A stretch of DNA of 35,256 nt, taken from NCBI GenBank assembly GCA_029251265.1, contig JAQXDR010000106.1, positions 1-35,256 on the forward strand, written 5' to 3'. The DNA comes from Pseudoprimorskyibacter sp. (GTDB lineage Bacteria > Pseudomonadota > Alphaproteobacteria > Rhodobacterales > Rhodobacteraceae). The notes under the pieces were generated by a model. It saw nothing but the letters and a program-made list of their open reading frames with translations, was not told the DNA's origin and ran no database searches. How positions within the stretch are numbered: the stretch's first letter is position 1; each line of letters begins with the position of its first letter. The position numbers and the translations under genes are program-made. This document shows, piece after piece, positions 33,615 to 35,256 of this stretch.

Positions 33615-35256
33615 TCAGATATCGATGATGTCGATCTCTGCAGTTGCGACGTAAGACGTCGTGCCGTCCGACACAGTGAAGGTGAAGGTGTCGGTCACAT
33701 TGCCTGCGCCCAGAGCAACCGCCATGGCATCGTAGGTTACGTTGCCCAGACCGTCGACGCTGATCGTGGCCCCCTCCGACGACAAACCGGTCGCGGTGAT
33801 GATCAGCGCATCGCCATCCACGTCGGTCGATTCATCCGTCATATCCGCATTGGTGAAGATGAAGCTGTCGCCTTCGTTGATCGTTCCCAGATACAGGTTG
33901 CCAACGGCAATCTCTTCGGGCGCGTCATTGGCGCCATTGATCGTCACGGTCACGGACGACAGGTCGGTGCCGCCATTGCCATCATCGGCTTCGACGTTCA
34001 CAATAAAGACTGCCGTTTCGAGGTCATCCAGGCCCTCGTACTGACCGTTGGCGTCGTAGGTCAGCAGGCCGTTGGCATCAACCGAAGCTGTCCCAAGACC
34101 CCCATTGCTAACGATGGAGTACGTCACGGTCGTCGCGTCGTCGTCGTCGTCCGCATCCGTCAGACCGCCGGACAGATCCACGTTGCTCGAGCCATCTTCG
34201 GACACCGCTAGGGTATCGTTTGCAAAGACAGGTGCGTCGTTGACGCCCGTGACGTTGATCACAACCGTTTGCGTGGTCGAAACCGCCGTGCGGGTGTCCG
34301 TCGCATTGAAGGTAATGGCCACGGCTTCGATGTTGCCTGCATCCAGGTTCTCAAAGACGCCATTGGTGTTGAAGGTCAACACGCCGCCCGCAATGTTGGC
34401 GGTGCCTTTGGCCGGGCCGGAAACGATCGAATACGTCAGCGAGTTTCCGTTGTCTTCATCGTCCGCATCGTCACCCAAGGGCTTCAGATCCACAGTGGTC
34501 AAGCTGTCTTCGTCCACAGCGCCTGCGCCATCGACCAAAGTCGGCGCATCGTTGATGCCCGTCACGGTGACCGTGATGGTTTCAACGTTGCTGTCCACAT
34601 CGCCGTCGTTGGCTTTGTAAGTCACCGTGAGGTCCTGAGTTTCACCCAGGTTCAGACTGTCAAAGTCAGCGTGGTCGGCGTCAAAGGTCAGATCGCCCGC
34701 AAGAACGCTGGCATAGGCCAACCCGGTGCCACCGGTGATGGTGTAGGTCAGTGTGGCGGGCGTGTCGTCGCCGTCCACATCGCTGGCCAGAGCGGTCAAA
34801 TCGGCCGTGTTGTCCGAGCCTTCGTTCACACCAAGCACGCTTGCGTTGACAACCGGGGCATCATTCACACCCTGCACCGTGACCGTCATGTCCGTGTCCA
34901 CGGTCGCGCCCTGCGCATCCGTAGCCAGCACTGTGATCACAACATCCGTGCTGTCGACTGCGTCCAGAGCATCGTGCAGACCAGCTGCGTTGTAGATCAG
35001 GTCCGTGCCAACAACCGACGCGCCCAGCGGCACAGCGCCGAAGATCGAGTAGGTTAACGTGATGCCGTCGTCTTCGTCGTCCAGATCACCGCCCAGAGCA
35101 GACAGATCAATTGTCGAAGAGCTGTCTTCGCTGATCGTGTCTGAGTCCGCAGCCAGCGTCGGATCGTCATTCACACCAGTCAGTTCGAAGGTCATGGTCT
35201 GATCGACAAATGCACCATGCTGATCGGTCGCACGTACCACGACATCGACATCAAGC
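33615..35256 (-). CDS. Repeat-rich adhesin-like surface protein, C-terminal part (5' end outside the window)
   Basis: An open frame that continues past the right edge, so the N-terminus is missing and at least 546 residues are seen. It consists of cadherin-like/VCBS-type Ig domains with the linker G(V/I/A)ND(A/D)P at about residues 22, 124, 228, 332 and 436, counted from the GTG at 35240. The period of 102-104 residues is very regular. Each unit is rich in Asp, Thr, Val and Gly with few Lys, the acidic style of calcium-binding extracellular domains (for example DADDEDNGN and TDADDDDDA). The protein ends in a distinct domain with TFTVSDGTTSYVATAEIDIIDI. Such proteins are usually large type I-secreted adhesins. 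No RTX nonapeptides are seen in this part. Function in attachment or biofilm is inferred. Confidence 0.85.
   Translation of the reverse strand, partial: LDVDVVVRATDQHGAFVDQTMTFELTGVNDDPTLAADSDTISEDSSSTIDLSALGGDLDDEDDGITLTYSIFGAVPLGASVVGTDLIYNAAGLHDALDAVDSTDVVITVLATDAQGATVDTDMTVTVQGVNDAPVVNASVLGVNEGSDNTADLTALASDVDGDDTPATLTYTITGGTGLAYASVLAGDLTFDADHADFDSLNLGETQDLTVTYKANDGDVDSNVETITVTVTGINDAPTLVDGAGAVDEDSLTTVDLKPLGDDADDEDNGNSLTYSIVSGPAKGTANIAGGVLTFNTNGVFENLDAGNIEAVAITFNATDTRTAVSTTQTVVINVTGVNDAPVFANDTLAVSEDGSSNVDLSGGLTDADDDDDATTVTYSIVSNGGLGTASVDANGLLTYDANGQYEGLDDLETAVFIVNVEADDGNGGTDLSSVTVTINGANDAPEEIAVGNLYLGTINEGDSFIFTNADMTDESTDVDGDALIITATGLSSEGATISVDGLGNVTYDAMAVALGAGNVTDTFTFTVSDGTTSYVATAEIDIIDI
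33935..35177 (-). repeat. Tandem coding repeats of about 312 bp
   Basis: The adhesin-like gene is built of units of about 312 bases (104 residues), each marked by a GVNDAP-type junction. Four full units lie between the five junctions in the window. The copies differ clearly in sequence, so they are old duplications held to a constant length rather than recent identical repeats. Confidence 0.75.

Noticed and set aside
33603-35057. Long plus-strand open frames of 202 and 262 residues opposite the adhesin-like gene
   Set aside because: They are antisense shadows of the Asp/Thr/Val-rich repeats, have His/Arg/Val-rich composition, lack Shine-Dalgarno sites and show no motif.

Overview
The window looks like chromosomal DNA from a marine alphaproteobacterium of the Rhodobacterales (Roseobacter-like). 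I infer this from the mix of families and the protein style: an NDUFS4-type complex I accessory gene, a liv-type ABC transporter with an acyl-CoA synthetase and a PaaK-like protein, a PAS hybrid kinase, and a 1-Cys peroxiredoxin. No phage, IS element, CRISPR array, rRNA or tRNA was seen.

Left part (about 0.2-9.4 kb, minus strand): a long transport and activation operon read right to left. It holds an AMP-forming acyl-CoA synthetase with a TTG start, livG, livH, a small membrane protein, livM, a periplasmic binding protein, livF and a PaaK-like adenylate-forming protein. Two RNA hairpin regions sit inside it, one of them with the form of an intrinsic terminator after livH. A PAS hybrid histidine kinase and an OmpR-type regulator (9.6-12.2 kb, plus) are divergent from it and may control it. 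Next come an RsbV/RsbW-type pair (minus), a thiolase overlapping a free-methionine-sulfoxide-reductase gene (plus), rluA, a poorly coding stretch with one TPR-like ORF, and a Prx6-type peroxiredoxin.

Centre-right (17.2-30.6 kb, minus strand): a compact alginate-type exopolysaccharide operon read right to left: a 48-residue membrane ORF, algD, alg8, alg44, algA, algG-like, a 289-residue unknown, algX-like, a very large algK-like Sel1 protein and algL-like. The cytoplasmic precursor and polymerase core (AlgD Cys269, the Alg8 DGDT and TGDD motifs, the AlgA pyrophosphorylase motifs) looks intact. In contrast, the proteins that modify or regulate the polymer have kept fold and reading frame but appear to have lost their signature residues. 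AlgX lacks the SGNH Ser and His, AlgG lacks DPHD, AlgL lacks the PL5 His/Arg/Tyr set, the Alg44 PilZ domain lacks the c-di-GMP motifs, and the AlgA PMI cupin lacks most zinc ligands. algE, algI, algJ and algF are absent from the window. The simplest reading is a divergent alginate-like system that makes an unacetylated, unepimerised mannuronan-type polymer, with the periplasmic proteins kept as a scaffold. This is the most interesting part of the window.

Right end: an NDUFS4-like complex I gene with a clear terminator, uvrB (plus) and, convergent to it, the C-terminal part of a large adhesin-like protein with a regular repeat of about 104 residues that runs off the window edge.
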